Below are positions 8,721 through 17,344 of a DNA stretch of 64,000 nt, one piece after another. This DNA comes from Fructobacillus papyrifericola. GTDB taxonomy: Bacteria; Bacillota; Bacilli; Lactobacillales; Lactobacillaceae. The position numbers and the translations under genes were made by a program. The stretch lies in NCBI RefSeq assembly GCF_018437235.1, contig NZ_JAAMFJ010000001.1, positions 434,001 through 498,000 on the forward strand. Direction: 5' to 3'. Below the pieces are notes generated by a model that saw nothing but the letters and a program-made list of their open reading frames with translations, made no database searches and was not told the origin of the DNA. Numbering within the stretch: position 1 is the first letter of the stretch; the number at the start of each line of letters is the position of its first letter.

Positions 8721-9094
8721 TTCTTATCTTTCAGTTGAATTTCAACGGTCGCCTGCCGTGATTGCTCAGCAATCATCGGGGCAACGTATGGGGATGGTGC
8801 GTACTTTGCCTTGTAGGCGTCGTCGATTTTGCTTAGCAAGGACGCATCGTCAATTGGCTGGAAAGTCACGTCAAAGTCCTGACCAGCCGCTTGAATAATC
8901 CCGGTCCTGTTTGCCATCGCACTTTGATACCAGGAAGACTTCTGACCGTTATAAGCACGAACGAACAAGCGATTGTCAACAACAACCTCCCAAATCCAGG
9001 TTGGGGTTCCCGCAACACCGTTTGCTCGGAATGGTGCGATGTGCAAGTCGTCGGCTTCGTTAATGCGGTTCAGTGTTTCAGTTGTCCAGATCAT
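8717..9094 (-). CDS. DUF2255 family protein
   Basis: 125 residues, preceded by AAGGAGG. It begins IWTTETLNRINEADDLHIAPFRANG and continues TPTWIWEVVVDNRLFVRAYNGQKSSWYQSA, the conserved core of DUF2255, a small split-barrel, FMN/F420-binding-like fold seen across actinobacteria and lactic acid bacteria. No enzymatic activity is established. It lies 12 bases after the aldo-keto reductase and overlaps the hydrolase gene by 4 bases, so it is cotranscribed with redox enzymes, which fits a flavin- or stress-related role (inference). Confidence 0.85.
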   Translation of the reverse strand: MIWTTETLNRINEADDLHIAPFRANGVAGTPTWIWEVVVDNRLFVRAYNGQKSSWYQSAMANRTGIIQAAGQDFDVTFQPIDDASLLSKIDDAYKAKYAPSPYVAPMIAEQSRQATVEIQLKDKK

Positions 9095-9106
9095 AAATCC
9101 TCCTTA

Positions 9107-9979
9107 TTATTTTAACGTTGTAACGACCGGATTTTCGAGATAGTGATAAACACGCTCAACTTCAGCCGGATCATTAACATCTAACATTGATGGTTTCTTC
9201 AAATCCAATTGATTGATTCTCGTCATTTCGTCTTGTGTTAGCTCAAAGTCAAAAACAGAAAAATTCTCTTGAATTCGATTTTCATGTGTTGATTTTGGTA
9301 TAACGATAATGCCTTGCTGAATATTCCAGCGAAGAATCACTTGTGCGACTGATTTTTCATGTGCCTGAGCAATTTCCGTCAAAACCGGCTCGGTAAACAT
9401 CCCATTCATCCCTTCAGCAAAGGGTGCCCAAGCTTCTGGTTGAATCTTATTTTCTGCCATAAACTTGAGTAACTCGGGCCGCTGGAAGTGAGGATGGTGT
9501 TCAATTTGATTAACATGTGGTACTATTTCGACATTTTTAACTAGATCAATTAATTTTGCCTCATCAAAATTGCTGACACCGATAGCACGGATTTTACCAG
9601 CCTTATATAAATCAATAATTGCTTGGTAAGAGCCATAATAATCACCGAATGGCATATGAATGAGGTAGAGATCAATATAATCAAGCTTTAACTTGTCAAG
9701 TGATTGATAAAAGGCCTGAACTGTCTGTCGATAACCCATTTCATTTACAAATGCCTTTGTTGTAATGAATAGTTGTTTTCGGTCGACGCCAGATTCTTGA
9801 ATCGCACGGCCAACCGCTTCTTCATTTCCATATGACGAAGCAGTATCAATTAATCGATAACCATTTTTAATCGCCAGCTCAACTACCTGTTGTGTCTCAT
9901 CTAAATCACTGATTTGAAAAACGCCAAATCCAACTAGGGGCATTTTAACGCCGTTCCTTAATGTCTGAAAATTATTCAC
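9107..9979 (-). CDS. Aldo/keto reductase
   Basis: 290 residues, complete. The AKR catalytic tetrad is present: Asp45, Tyr50, Lys75 and His108 (LIDTASSYGN, TTKAF, LIHMP), together with GVSNF and the NADPH-binding IPKSTHENRI near the C terminus. It belongs to the AKR5-like group (2,5-diketo-gluconate reductase type), which reduces aldehydes and ketones, including methylglyoxal-type carbonyls, with NADPH. It is the second gene of a minus-strand operon, 37 bases after the SDR and 12 before DUF2255, under a MerR-type promoter. A role in carbonyl or aldehyde detoxification is the natural reading but is inferred from context. Confidence 0.92.
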   Translation of the reverse strand: MNNFQTLRNGVKMPLVGFGVFQISDLDETQQVVELAIKNGYRLIDTASSYGNEEAVGRAIQESGVDRKQLFITTKAFVNEMGYRQTVQAFYQSLDKLKLDYIDLYLIHMPFGDYYGSYQAIIDLYKAGKIRAIGVSNFDEAKLIDLVKNVEIVPHVNQIEHHPHFQRPELLKFMAENKIQPEAWAPFAEGMNGMFTEPVLTEIAQAHEKSVAQVILRWNIQQGIIVIPKSTHENRIQENFSVFDFELTQDEMTRINQLDLKKPSMLDVNDPAEVERVYHYLENPVVTTLK

Positions 9980-10016
9980 TTTAATCCCCCTTCATTTTTA
10001 TCCAAAAGAAATTATT

Positions 10017-10769
10017 TTAAAGCTCTTGCTTTCGTGGACGAATAATCATCTCGTTAACATCCACGTGTTCTGGCTGGTCAACCATGTAGGCAACGGCGTT
10101 GGCAATGTCTTCTGCTCGTAGTGAATAATCCGCATCATTACCGAATGACTCAGATAAATTCTTTTCAATGGCTTCGTTACCAATTGAATGAATTAGTTCT
10201 CTATTCGTTGCACCTGGTGAAATAATGGCCGAACGAATCCCGTTTTGGTTTTCTTCTTGCCGCAATGTTTCCATAATGGCACGCACGCCAAACTTTGATG
10301 CAGAGTAGGCGGCACCAGCGGGCATGACGACATGTCCGACAACGGATGAAGTCGAAATAACCAGGCCACTCTGCTGCTTTTGCATTTGTGGTAGCACAGC
10401 TTTGATACCGTTTAGTACACCAATCAAATTCGTGTCAAAGATACGCTTCCAAACCGAGATATCATAATTTGGATCTGACAACTGTCCAAGCGGCATCACA
10501 CCCGCGTTGTTAAAGAGTACATCGACACGACCAAAGTCCGCAATTGCCTGGTCGATCACCACCCGCACTTCCTGGGGCTGTGAAACATCCGCAGTTAAGT
10601 ACTTCAGGTTTTCTGGGTAAGCCACTTCCTTAGCAATTTCTTCTATGCGCTCTTTTCGACGACCGGAAATAAAGACTTTTGCTCCTTCTTTGTTTAACTT
10701 CAGAGCAGTCGCACGACCCATTCCGGAAGTTGCTCCCATAATAATCACAACTTTGTTTTTAATTGCCAT
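10017..10769 (-). CDS. SDR family NADP-dependent oxidoreductase (YdfG-like)
   Basis: 250 residues with all classical SDR features: GATSGMGRA cofactor loop (12-20), NNAG (87-90), catalytic Ser around 140-142, Tyr155 and Lys159 (YSASK). The RR in SGRRKER after strand 2 indicates NADP preference. YdfG-type enzymes oxidise 3-hydroxy acids and serine or reduce malonic semialdehyde and similar carbonyls; the true substrate is unknown. It is the first gene of the operon SDR - AKR - DUF2255 - DUF915, divergent from the MerR gene and controlled by the dyad at 10820-10850. Confidence 0.92.
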   Translation of the reverse strand: MAIKNKVVIIMGATSGMGRATALKLNKEGAKVFISGRRKERIEEIAKEVAYPENLKYLTADVSQPQEVRVVIDQAIADFGRVDVLFNNAGVMPLGQLSDPNYDISVWKRIFDTNLIGVLNGIKAVLPQMQKQQSGLVISTSSVVGHVVMPAGAAYSASKFGVRAIMETLRQEENQNGIRSAIISPGATNRELIHSIGNEAIEKNLSESFGNDADYSLRAEDIANAVAYMVDQPEHVDVNEMIIRPRKQEL

Positions 10770-10819
10770 CTAAAAACCTCATTTCTTTTCTTTTTCAATT
10801 AATTCTGTTAACATGTTTT

Positions 10820-10850
10820 ATGTTAAACCCTAAAGTTGACTTTAGGTAAA
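10820..10850 (-). promoter_or_regulatory. MerR-type promoter of the SDR operon
   Basis: On the minus strand the -35 TTTACC (10845-10850) and -10 TAACAT (10820-10825) are separated by 19 bases, the overlong spacer typical of MerR-activated promoters. The spacer region is filled by the dyad CCTAAAGT-TG-ACTTTAGG (10829-10846). The ribosome binding site of the divergent MerR gene overlaps the -35, so autorepression is likely. Confidence 0.8.
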
Positions 10851-10861
10851 GGAGAAATTTG

Positions 10862-11299
10862 ATGACATTGACAATTGGTGAAGTTTCAAAGAAAACAAAC
10901 CTTTCCGTACCAACCCTTCGCTACTACGATCGAGAAGGACTTTTCCCTGGACTGCAACGTGAATCCGGGATTCGGAAATTTTCTGATAAGGAGTTGGCCG
11001 GCATTCAAGTAATTGAATGTTTAAAGAAATCCGGACTATCCATTCCCGACATCAAACAATTCATGGACTGGACAACAATGGGTTCCGAAACTTTTGAAGA
11101 AAGAAAAGACCTCTTTGTCAATCAACGCGCCCAAGTTGGAAAACAGTTAAACGATTTAAAGCAAGTCGATAACCTGCTGCGTTATAAGTGCTGGTATTAC
11201 GAAACAGCAATGAAATTAGGCTCAGAAGAGGCCGTTAAGGCAATCCCCTTTGACCAATTACCAAAGCAAATCCAAGAGAACTTCCCATTTGAACATTAA
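10862..11299 (+). CDS. MerR family transcriptional regulator (AdhR/NmlR-like)
   Basis: 145 residues; ATG at 10862 is 8 bases after AAAGGAG. Residues 1-70 are the MerR winged helix-turn-helix (LTIGEVSKKTNLSVPTLRYYDREGL, then IRKFSDKELAGIQVIECLKKSGLSIPDIKQF). A dimerising coiled-coil helix follows, and the tail contains a lone Cys (RYKCWYY, near residue 116). AdhR and NmlR regulators of this class respond to aldehydes or thiol stress and switch on alcohol dehydrogenases and reductases. It is divergent from the SDR operon, and the same operator occurs before the CMD-cupin-ADH operon at 13183-13213, so it probably controls both. Confidence 0.9.
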   Translation: MTLTIGEVSKKTNLSVPTLRYYDREGLFPGLQRESGIRKFSDKELAGIQVIECLKKSGLSIPDIKQFMDWTTMGSETFEERKDLFVNQRAQVGKQLNDLKQVDNLLRYKCWYYETAMKLGSEEAVKAIPFDQLPKQIQENFPFEH

Positions 11300-11326
11300 A
11301 AAAAGGCGCAATAAGCGCCTTTTTTA
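11299..11326. terminator. Bidirectional terminator merR / adh
   Basis: GGCGC-AATAA-GCGCC flanked by A and T tracts between two convergent genes. Confidence 0.85.
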
Positions 11327-11334
11327 TTTCGTAA

Positions 11335-12366
11335 TTAGAAGACCAGCAAGGACTTAATCGCCTCGCGCTTGTCCATTGCTTCGTAGGCCTTTTGAATATC
11401 TTTCAATTCAAATTGCTTGGTGAAGACTTTACCAGGGTTAATCTTGCCATCCAAGACCGCTTGTAGGAGTGAGGCCCGGTCATAGGTCGTGACCGCCGCA
11501 ATTCCACCGCGCAAGCCGATGTTCTTAAAGAACAGGTTATTGGTATTCATCATTGGATCTTGTGGAATACCAACACGGCCGACAATGGCACCAGGGCGGC
11601 CCAACTTTACGGCAGTATTAACCGCTTGCTCGGAACCAACACACTCCAAAACGGCATCAGCACCAGCACCCGTCAATTGCATAACATGATCAATACCTGC
11701 TTGGTCACGTTCCTCGACAATGTCCGTTGCGCCAAATTCCTTTCCGAGGGCCTGACGGTCAGCGTGTCGGGACATTAAAATAATCCGCTTGGCCCCACGC
11801 AACTTAGCAGAAATAACACCGGCCAAACCAACGGCGCCATCACCCATGACAACGGCCGTGTCACCTTCCTTGACTTCAGCAGTCGCTGCGGCGTGATAAC
11901 CGGTTGCCATAATGTCTGACAAAGTCATAAAGGACTTTAATTGATCTTCTGTATAGTCTTCTGGCTGTCCCGGGATCTTAACCAAGGCCCAGTCGGCGTT
12001 TTTAAAACCGATGTATTCCGCTTGATAACCAGTTGAACCACCCTTATTAGGGTCAAGACAATCACCGTCAAAGCCGGCTAAGCAGGCTTGGCACTCCCCA
12101 CAGCCGTGAGTAAAGGGCGCAATGACAAAGTCGCCAGGTTTAACATTCGTCACCCCTGCGCCAACTTCTTCGACAATTCCAATGGCTTCGTGGCCGACTT
12201 GGCTACCAGATTCGCGTTTTGAAATTCCCCGATAAAACCAGAGGTCAGACCCACAAACCGAAGCACGGACTGTCTTAATCACGGCGTCCTTTGGCCCTTG
12301 AATGGTTGGCTTCTCCACTTCTTGCATCTCGACCTGTCCTGGCTTAACAAAAACGGCTGCTTTCAT
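11335..12366 (-). CDS. Zinc-dependent alcohol dehydrogenase (MDR family)
   Basis: 343 residues from the ATG at 12366, chosen because AAAGGAG precedes it and MKAAVF is the family start. Catalytic zinc ligands are seen at Cys38 (SVCGSD), His59-Glu60 (GHEAIG); the structural-zinc lobe carries the Cys cluster HGCGECQACLAGFDGDC. The nucleotide-binding GDGAVGLAG follows. It is an NAD(P)-dependent oxidoreductase of the threonine/alcohol-dehydrogenase group, often annotated IMP-dehydrogenase-like or zinc ADH in lactobacilli. It is the third gene after CMD and cupin, about 68 bases downstream of the cupin, and likely shares the MerR-controlled promoter. Confidence 0.92.
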   Translation of the reverse strand: MKAAVFVKPGQVEMQEVEKPTIQGPKDAVIKTVRASVCGSDLWFYRGISKRESGSQVGHEAIGIVEEVGAGVTNVKPGDFVIAPFTHGCGECQACLAGFDGDCLDPNKGGSTGYQAEYIGFKNADWALVKIPGQPEDYTEDQLKSFMTLSDIMATGYHAAATAEVKEGDTAVVMGDGAVGLAGVISAKLRGAKRIILMSRHADRQALGKEFGATDIVEERDQAGIDHVMQLTGAGADAVLECVGSEQAVNTAVKLGRPGAIVGRVGIPQDPMMNTNNLFFKNIGLRGGIAAVTTYDRASLLQAVLDGKINPGKVFTKQFELKDIQKAYEAMDKREAIKSLLVF

Positions 12367-12434
12367 TGTTATATCTCCTTTTTCATACTCGTTACGACCA
12401 TTGTGAACCACCTAGCTCATGAATGCAAAGTAGC

Positions 12435-12842
12435 TCATAACTTGTTATACTCTGCATCACTCACTGGATTTAACCATTCAGGTGTTCCGGCTGTGATGGC
12501 AATGTGTTCGAACCAGGAATCGACCTTTGCACCGTGCCAGTGCTTAATTCCATCTTTCGTCACCACGACATCACCCTGCTTCAATGATTGTGCGGGCTGT
12601 CCCTCTTCTTGGTACCATCCTTCCCCATCGGTCACCAAGAGAATTTGGTAACCATCATGGTGAATGTGCCAGTTATTACGTGATCCAGGTTCAAAAGTCA
12701 CCGTGCCAACTGAAATTTTTTCATCCGGACTTGTTGTCAAACCATTCAAAAAGGTATCACCAATGAAAAACTGGCCATAAGGATTCAAGACACCTTTGCC
12801 AAAGATTCCACCGTTCTTTAATTTATCAAAGTTCGCCATCAT
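12435..12842 (-). CDS. Cupin domain protein
   Basis: 135 residues. The two cupin motifs are clear: NNWHIHHDGYQILLVTDGEGWYQEEG (His, His, Glu-equivalent positions) and VTKDGIKHWHGAKVDSWFEHIAI, giving a metal-binding beta-barrel. Small cupins like this often act as sugar or lactone isomerases or are orphan oxygenase-fold proteins. The pairing with a carboxymuconolactone decarboxylase-like gene is recurrent in many bacteria and suggests that the two act on the same compound. Its ATG overlaps the TAA of the CMD gene by one base; a second ATG follows immediately at 12839. Confidence 0.9.
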   Translation of the reverse strand: MMANFDKLKNGGIFGKGVLNPYGQFFIGDTFLNGLTTSPDEKISVGTVTFEPGSRNNWHIHHDGYQILLVTDGEGWYQEEGQPAQSLKQGDVVVTKDGIKHWHGAKVDSWFEHIAITAGTPEWLNPVSDAEYNKL

Positions 12843-13159
12843 TATTCTCCGTATACTTTCTTTAAAATGTTAAAGGCAGACCAGCCCTTTGGCCAACCAG
12901 CATAGAAGGCCAGTTGGGTAATCAAAGCAGCCATTTCTTTCTCACTCACGCCATTTTCTTTGGCCTTTGCCATATGAACGGGCAATTGCTCAAAAGCCCC
13001 CATCGACATGAGGGCTGAAACGGTGGCAATGCTCCTTGTTTTTGGTGGCAACGTTTTGTCGGCCCAGACTTCACCAAACAAAATATCATCATTATACCGG
13101 GCAAAATCAGACGCAACCTGCCCCAAGCGATCACGACCTGCTGTTACTTTTTCTGTCAT
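12842..13159 (-). CDS. Carboxymuconolactone decarboxylase (CMD) family protein
   Basis: 105 residues from the ATG at 13159, which is preceded by GGAGGTGAAT. The earlier in-frame ATG at 13171 is inside the ribosome binding site and was rejected. Features include FGEVWADKTLPPKTRSIATVSALMSMG and ITQLAFYAGWPKGWSAFNILKK. There is no AhpD CxxC pair, so it is a CMD-type protein rather than a peroxidase partner. It is the promoter-proximal gene of the operon CMD - cupin - zinc ADH. Confidence 0.9.
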   Translation of the reverse strand: MTEKVTAGRDRLGQVASDFARYNDDILFGEVWADKTLPPKTRSIATVSALMSMGAFEQLPVHMAKAKENGVSEKEMAALITQLAFYAGWPKGWSAFNILKKVYGE

Positions 13160-13182
13160 ATTCACCTCCATTTGATAGATTC

Positions 13183-13213
13183 ACCTTACACCCTAAAGTT
13201 AACTTTAGGTCAA
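13183..13213 (-). promoter_or_regulatory. MerR-type promoter of the CMD-cupin-ADH operon
   Basis: Minus strand: TTGACC (13208-13213), 19-base spacer, TAAGGT (13183-13188). The spacer holds the perfect palindrome CCTAAAGTTAACTTTAGG (13192-13209). This dyad matches the one at 10829-10846, so the MerR regulator between 10862 and 11299 is the obvious controller. Confidence 0.82.
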
Positions 13214-13261
13214 GAACAAAGCTAAAAAGAGCAAAGCAAGAATTATTTCCACTTTGTTCTT
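13212..13261. repeat. Inverted repeat between response regulator and MerR promoter
   Basis: AAGAACAAAG (13212-13221) and CTTTGTTCTT (13252-13261) are exact complements 30 bases apart. It may end the two-component operon, but it lacks a good T tract and overlaps the -35 of the next promoter. Confidence 0.35.
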
Positions 13262-13889
13262 ATTCGTTGACTAATCCATATTTAAATGCAAAGGCGACCG
13301 CTTCCGATCGCGATGAAACACCGAACTGATTATAAATTTGAGTTAACTCATTTTTAACTGTTCGTTCGGAGACAAAAATTTTCTCGGCAATCTCTTTATT
13401 ACGAAAGCCTGCTACCAGCAAATCCAAGATGCCTTGTTGCCGCTCGGTTAGTCGAGCATTCGAAACAATGGCATCATTTTTTGTACGGAAAGCCTTTGCT
13501 GCCATTTCAGTTGATAAAACGGTATTTCCTGCCAATACCTGCGATATCGTTTCGATGATTTTATCGCTATCCGCATCTTTCAGCAAAAATGATTTGGCTC
13601 CTAAAGCCAACATCTCTTTGACCACTTCATCAGTATCATAAGTGGTTAATACAATGACCGGAATTTCAGGACAGTGCGATGAAACAAAGCGCATCACCTC
13701 AATCCCATCAACCTTTTCCATCTTGATATCAAGTAAAATAAGTTTAATATCGGTTTTCGACTTTAAAAGATTGATTGCTTCCTGACCATTGCTAGCTTGA
13801 AGAGTCTGAAAGTCACGATCGGCATTTTCTAAAATTAATTTTAATCCTTCTCGTACAATCATATGATCATCAACAATTAAAACGTTCAT
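13260..13889 (-). CDS. Response regulator, NarL/LuxR family (YdfI-like)
   Basis: 209 residues. Receiver domain 1-120 with acidic pocket Asp7/Asp8, phospho-acceptor Asp54 (LILLDIKM), Thr in VLTTYD and Lys in FLLKDADS. The C-terminal LuxR helix-turn-helix is LTERQQGILDLLVAGFRNKEIAEKIFVSERTVKNEL. The ATG directly abuts the stop of the kinase gene (no gap), so they are coupled. Together with the MMPL gene upstream it forms the order mmpL - kinase - regulator, mirroring the B. subtilis ydfH-ydfI/ydfJ system, where the pair controls an MMPL exporter. Confidence 0.92.
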   Translation of the reverse strand: MNVLIVDDHMIVREGLKLILENADRDFQTLQASNGQEAINLLKSKTDIKLILLDIKMEKVDGIEVMRFVSSHCPEIPVIVLTTYDTDEVVKEMLALGAKSFLLKDADSDKIIETISQVLAGNTVLSTEMAAKAFRTKNDAIVSNARLTERQQGILDLLVAGFRNKEIAEKIFVSERTVKNELTQIYNQFGVSSRSEAVAFAFKYGLVNE

Positions 13890-15068
13890 TTACTTTGGCA
13901 ACCGAATGGTAATGGTCGTTCCTTCCCCAATTTTACTTTCTACATCAATTGTCCCACTAAGTTCACTTACACGTTCGTGCATCCCCTGTAAGCCATAGTG
14001 TTTCATCCGCTTTTTACCCTGCTTGACGTCAAATCCCGCTCCGTAATCGATAATTTGAATGACCAAATCTTTTTCGTCTTCGTTTATTTTTATCAGAGCA
14101 AATTCTGACTGACTATGTTTAACGATGTTCATTAAGGCTTCCGAAATCACACGAATTAGTAAAGCAGCTCTCTGTTCAGTTAGTACTGCTTGGGTCTGTA
14201 TTTGCCGCTGAACACTTAAATTATAATTCGAATAAAACGTCTTTAAAAGAATATCTAATTGATTTTGAAACGAAACATTCTGCTCCTCTTTATCCCTCAT
14301 CGCGGTTACCACTTGACGTGAGGCGACTAACGTTTCCTTCGCAAGTCGATTCGCCTTATCTGCAATTTCCTTGGCTGAATCAACATTCCCCCTTTCAAGT
14401 AGCTTAGTCAAAACGTCCAATTGCATGGAAAGGCCAGTCATATCTTGTAATAATGTATCGTGTAAATCACGAGCAATTCGTTCTCGTTCTCGTGCCGCCG
14501 TTAATTGATCAACCGTATTATAGGCCAGTTGTATTTCAGCATTAGCATGACGAAGATCGATTTGCTTATTCAAGCTACTGCGGTAATTTTTAGCAAATAA
14601 GAAAATAATTAACGACATTAACGATGCCACTTCGATGTAAAAAAGAATATAGCCAATATTGTAATCTCGAATAACAAAAGCCAAGAAAAAGATGCCATAA
14701 GCAACGATTGCTGATATATTGGCCCAGCGAAGATGTTCAAAGATAATCGCTTGAATGATTAAAATTGGTGAAATAGCTAAGAGAATCACGCCCGAACCTA
14801 GCCCGTGAATGATAAACATCACCAGCATTAACATTAATATTTGGGCAGTCATTGACCATTGACGAATCATGACTTTTTTAAAAGTCACCGCAATCAGAAT
14901 TGCCTGGATTATCGCAATGCCAGATACCATCACCACATCCATCGGCGTTAATTCTTGAAAACTAGCATAAAGAGCAATCGCCGTACCAAGAATTACCCAG
15001 AGCATAAAGGGTAATCGTAATCCGCGTAGGGTTTCTCTCTGAATAATGGTCGTATGTTCTTCCGTCAT
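13890..15068 (-). CDS. Sensor histidine kinase, HisKA_3 type (YdfH-like)
   Basis: 392 residues. About six membrane segments fill residues 18-160 with short loops, so there is little extracellular sensor and the signal is probably membrane-borne (inference). The dimerisation/phosphorylation helix has RERIARDLHDTLLQ with His203. The ATPase domain has the N box NIVKHSQ, the G boxes DYGAGF and YGLQGMHERV. It phosphorylates the NarL-type regulator encoded immediately downstream. It lies 65 bases after the MMPL gene. Confidence 0.92.
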   Translation of the reverse strand: MTEEHTTIIQRETLRGLRLPFMLWVILGTAIALYASFQELTPMDVVMVSGIAIIQAILIAVTFKKVMIRQWSMTAQILMLMLVMFIIHGLGSGVILLAISPILIIQAIIFEHLRWANISAIVAYGIFFLAFVIRDYNIGYILFYIEVASLMSLIIFLFAKNYRSSLNKQIDLRHANAEIQLAYNTVDQLTAARERERIARDLHDTLLQDMTGLSMQLDVLTKLLERGNVDSAKEIADKANRLAKETLVASRQVVTAMRDKEEQNVSFQNQLDILLKTFYSNYNLSVQRQIQTQAVLTEQRAALLIRVISEALMNIVKHSQSEFALIKINEDEKDLVIQIIDYGAGFDVKQGKKRMKHYGLQGMHERVSELSGTIDVESKIGEGTTITIRLPK

Positions 15069-15133
15069 ATTTAGTTTGAATTCCTTTTTATGTACGAAAA
15101 ACTAGTCCATACTGTGAACTAGCTTTTCTTAAT

Positions 15134-17245
15134 TTAATCAACGTGTAACTGTGGCAAAATTTTATCCAACCACTTTGGCAGATACCAGTTAGCCCTACCA
15201 AATAGTGCAATGGCCGCAGGTACAATGATCATGCGAACAATCAAGGCATCAAAGATAACACCGAAAGTGAAGGACAAACCAATTGACTTAATGATCCCTT
15301 CAGGAGAGAAGATGAAGCCGGCAAAAACAGAAGCCATAATGACGATAGCAGCAAAGACCACTGTCCCGTTTTCTTGCAGGCCAACAATCACCGAATGAGT
15401 CGTATCCTTTGTTCGATTATACTCTTCACGAATTCGACTCACTAAGAAAATCTCATAATCCATGGCCAGTCCGAACATAATCCCAATCACCAGAACGGGC
15501 ATGAAGGCAAGCAACGATGCCTTTGACGGAATCTGGAAGAAGTCAAGCATGTTTCCATCTTGTACAATCCAAACAACGGCTCCTAAGGTTGCACAGAGTG
15601 ACAAACCGAATCCAGCAACCGCCACTAATGGAATCAGGATTGAGCGGAAAGCCATCATCAAAAGGATGAAGGCAAAGGCAATAATCAACAAAGCAAACTT
15701 TGGTATAGCAGAAGCAATGGCATTCGTTACATCAACGTTAATCGCTGTTGCTCCTGTGACCATAAGTGAAGCCTGTGTTTTCTTAACTGAAAGGTCTCGA
15801 ATATCGGTCACTAATTTCTTTGTTTTCGGATCATTCGAATCCGTCTTCGGTGTGACAGTAAGCAAATAGTACTTTCCTGACTTTCCAGGCATTGCTTGTG
15901 TCACGTTGGCCACATTCTTTAGTTGCTTAATTTCATCACCAGCGTGATTGGCCTTAGCGGCGTCATCCGTTTTAGCAATAACAACCAAAGTTGCATTCAC
16001 ACCATCGCCATATCCTGCTTTCTGCATATCATAAGCGCGACGTTCCGTTTGTTTTGGTGAACTTTCCCCATCATTTGGCAATCCAAGGTTCATGTGAAGA
16101 ACGGGGATGGCAATCAATACCAGGGCAGCGATTGCCAAAATCAAGGTCTTAATACGGTGCTTAACAACGAAGCGACCAAAGCCGCCCTTGATGCGGAATT
16201 TTGAAAAAAGATTCAAAATTCGGTTCTTCTTTTGACCCGTCACTCGCTTACCCAATAAGGACAAAATAGCCGGTACAAGTGTCAATGACATCAAAACGGC
16301 GAAGAAGACCCCGATGGCAGCTGCGATTCCCATTGTTGCAAGGAAATCGATTTTCAACACTACCATGGCAGCCATGGCTACCATTACGGTAGCACCGGCA
16401 AAGACAACGGATACTCCCGCTGTCGACATTGCAGACTTCATTGCTTCCTTGCGTTCTTTACCAAGAGCGATTTCCTGACGGTAACGTGAAATGATAAAGA
16501 GAGCGTAATCAATACCAACAGCTAGCCCCATCATGCCAACTAAAGCTGAAGAAGTAGAAGGAATACTCATGACATTTGTCAAAAGCATAACGATCATCAT
16601 TGAAACAGCTAAGCCGAGAATAGCCGACAAAATTGGCAAGCCAGCGACCAGTAATGAAGCAAATGTGATGGCCAAAACCACGTACGCAACAATAATCCCA
16701 ACGCCCTCAGTCGTTTCACTTTGCTCAACTGTTGAGAACGTCACGTTTCCAGAAAGTTCGGTTTGAATTTTTGCATCACGCGTAGTGGCAAGTTGCTTCT
16801 TAACCCGATTAATTTCTGTTGCAGAAACGTCTTCTTTCTTTTGATCATAGTTAACACTTGCATAAGCCGTGTTCTTATCAGCACTGTAACTATGCAAATT
16901 TGCTGGTGAAACAACATTCGTTACATGCTCTTGTTTTTGAACTTGATTCAACAATTCCTGAATCTTATTTTGATTATCAGTAGATGTTAAATCTTGACCA
17001 TTTTCACTGTGGAAAACAATTTTAATAGTTCCCTTTGACGAATCAGTTTGCGAGAATTCCTTGTTCATTACCGACATCGCTTTTTGCGACTGCGAATTTG
17101 GTAAGTTCAGAGATGACCCCGCAAAGTCAGCTCCCTGGTGAATGGCGGCCCCGATGACTAATGCTGTTATCGCCAGAACGATTGTGATTGTCGACTTAGC
17201 ATGGCTGAATATCCAGCCACCTAGTCGACTTAATGCTTTTCCCAT
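15134..17245 (-). CDS. MMPL/RND-family membrane transporter (YdfJ-like)
   Basis: 703 residues, ATG after AAAGGAG. Twelve membrane segments in the RND pattern (one, then five clustered, repeated), with two large extracytoplasmic loops (about 40-170 and 390-510). The MMPL signature pairs GIDYALFIISRYRQE and GLAMDYEIFLVSRIREEY mark the proton-relay helices of each half. Members export lipids, siderophores or toxic hydrophobic compounds. It is the first gene of the operon with the kinase and regulator, so the two-component pair likely senses envelope-active compounds and adjusts this pump. The upstream region carries -10 TATAGT and a TTGCCC-AAAA-GGGCAA palindrome. Confidence 0.92.
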   Translation of the reverse strand: MGKALSRLGGWIFSHAKSTITIVLAITALVIGAAIHQGADFAGSSLNLPNSQSQKAMSVMNKEFSQTDSSKGTIKIVFHSENGQDLTSTDNQNKIQELLNQVQKQEHVTNVVSPANLHSYSADKNTAYASVNYDQKKEDVSATEINRVKKQLATTRDAKIQTELSGNVTFSTVEQSETTEGVGIIVAYVVLAITFASLLVAGLPILSAILGLAVSMMIVMLLTNVMSIPSTSSALVGMMGLAVGIDYALFIISRYRQEIALGKERKEAMKSAMSTAGVSVVFAGATVMVAMAAMVVLKIDFLATMGIAAAIGVFFAVLMSLTLVPAILSLLGKRVTGQKKNRILNLFSKFRIKGGFGRFVVKHRIKTLILAIAALVLIAIPVLHMNLGLPNDGESSPKQTERRAYDMQKAGYGDGVNATLVVIAKTDDAAKANHAGDEIKQLKNVANVTQAMPGKSGKYYLLTVTPKTDSNDPKTKKLVTDIRDLSVKKTQASLMVTGATAINVDVTNAIASAIPKFALLIIAFAFILLMMAFRSILIPLVAVAGFGLSLCATLGAVVWIVQDGNMLDFFQIPSKASLLAFMPVLVIGIMFGLAMDYEIFLVSRIREEYNRTKDTTHSVIVGLQENGTVVFAAIVIMASVFAGFIFSPEGIIKSIGLSFTFGVIFDALIVRMIIVPAAIALFGRANWYLPKWLDKILPQLHVD

Positions 17246-17285
17246 AAGTAGATCTCCTTTAATTAAATCACAGCCTTCACTATAA

Positions 17286-17344
17286 CGATGAATAACGAAG
17301 AGATGTTAAACTTTAGGGCGATAATTGCTTGCCCTTTTGGGCAA
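17286..17344 (-). promoter_or_regulatory. Putative control region of the MMPL operon
   Basis: The palindrome TTGCCC-TTTT-GGGCAA (17329-17344) lies upstream of a possible -10 TATAGT (near 17286). Between them CCCTAAAGTTTAACA resembles one half of the MerR dyad seen at 10829-10846. The palindrome could be the response-regulator site. Weak evidence. Confidence 0.35.
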
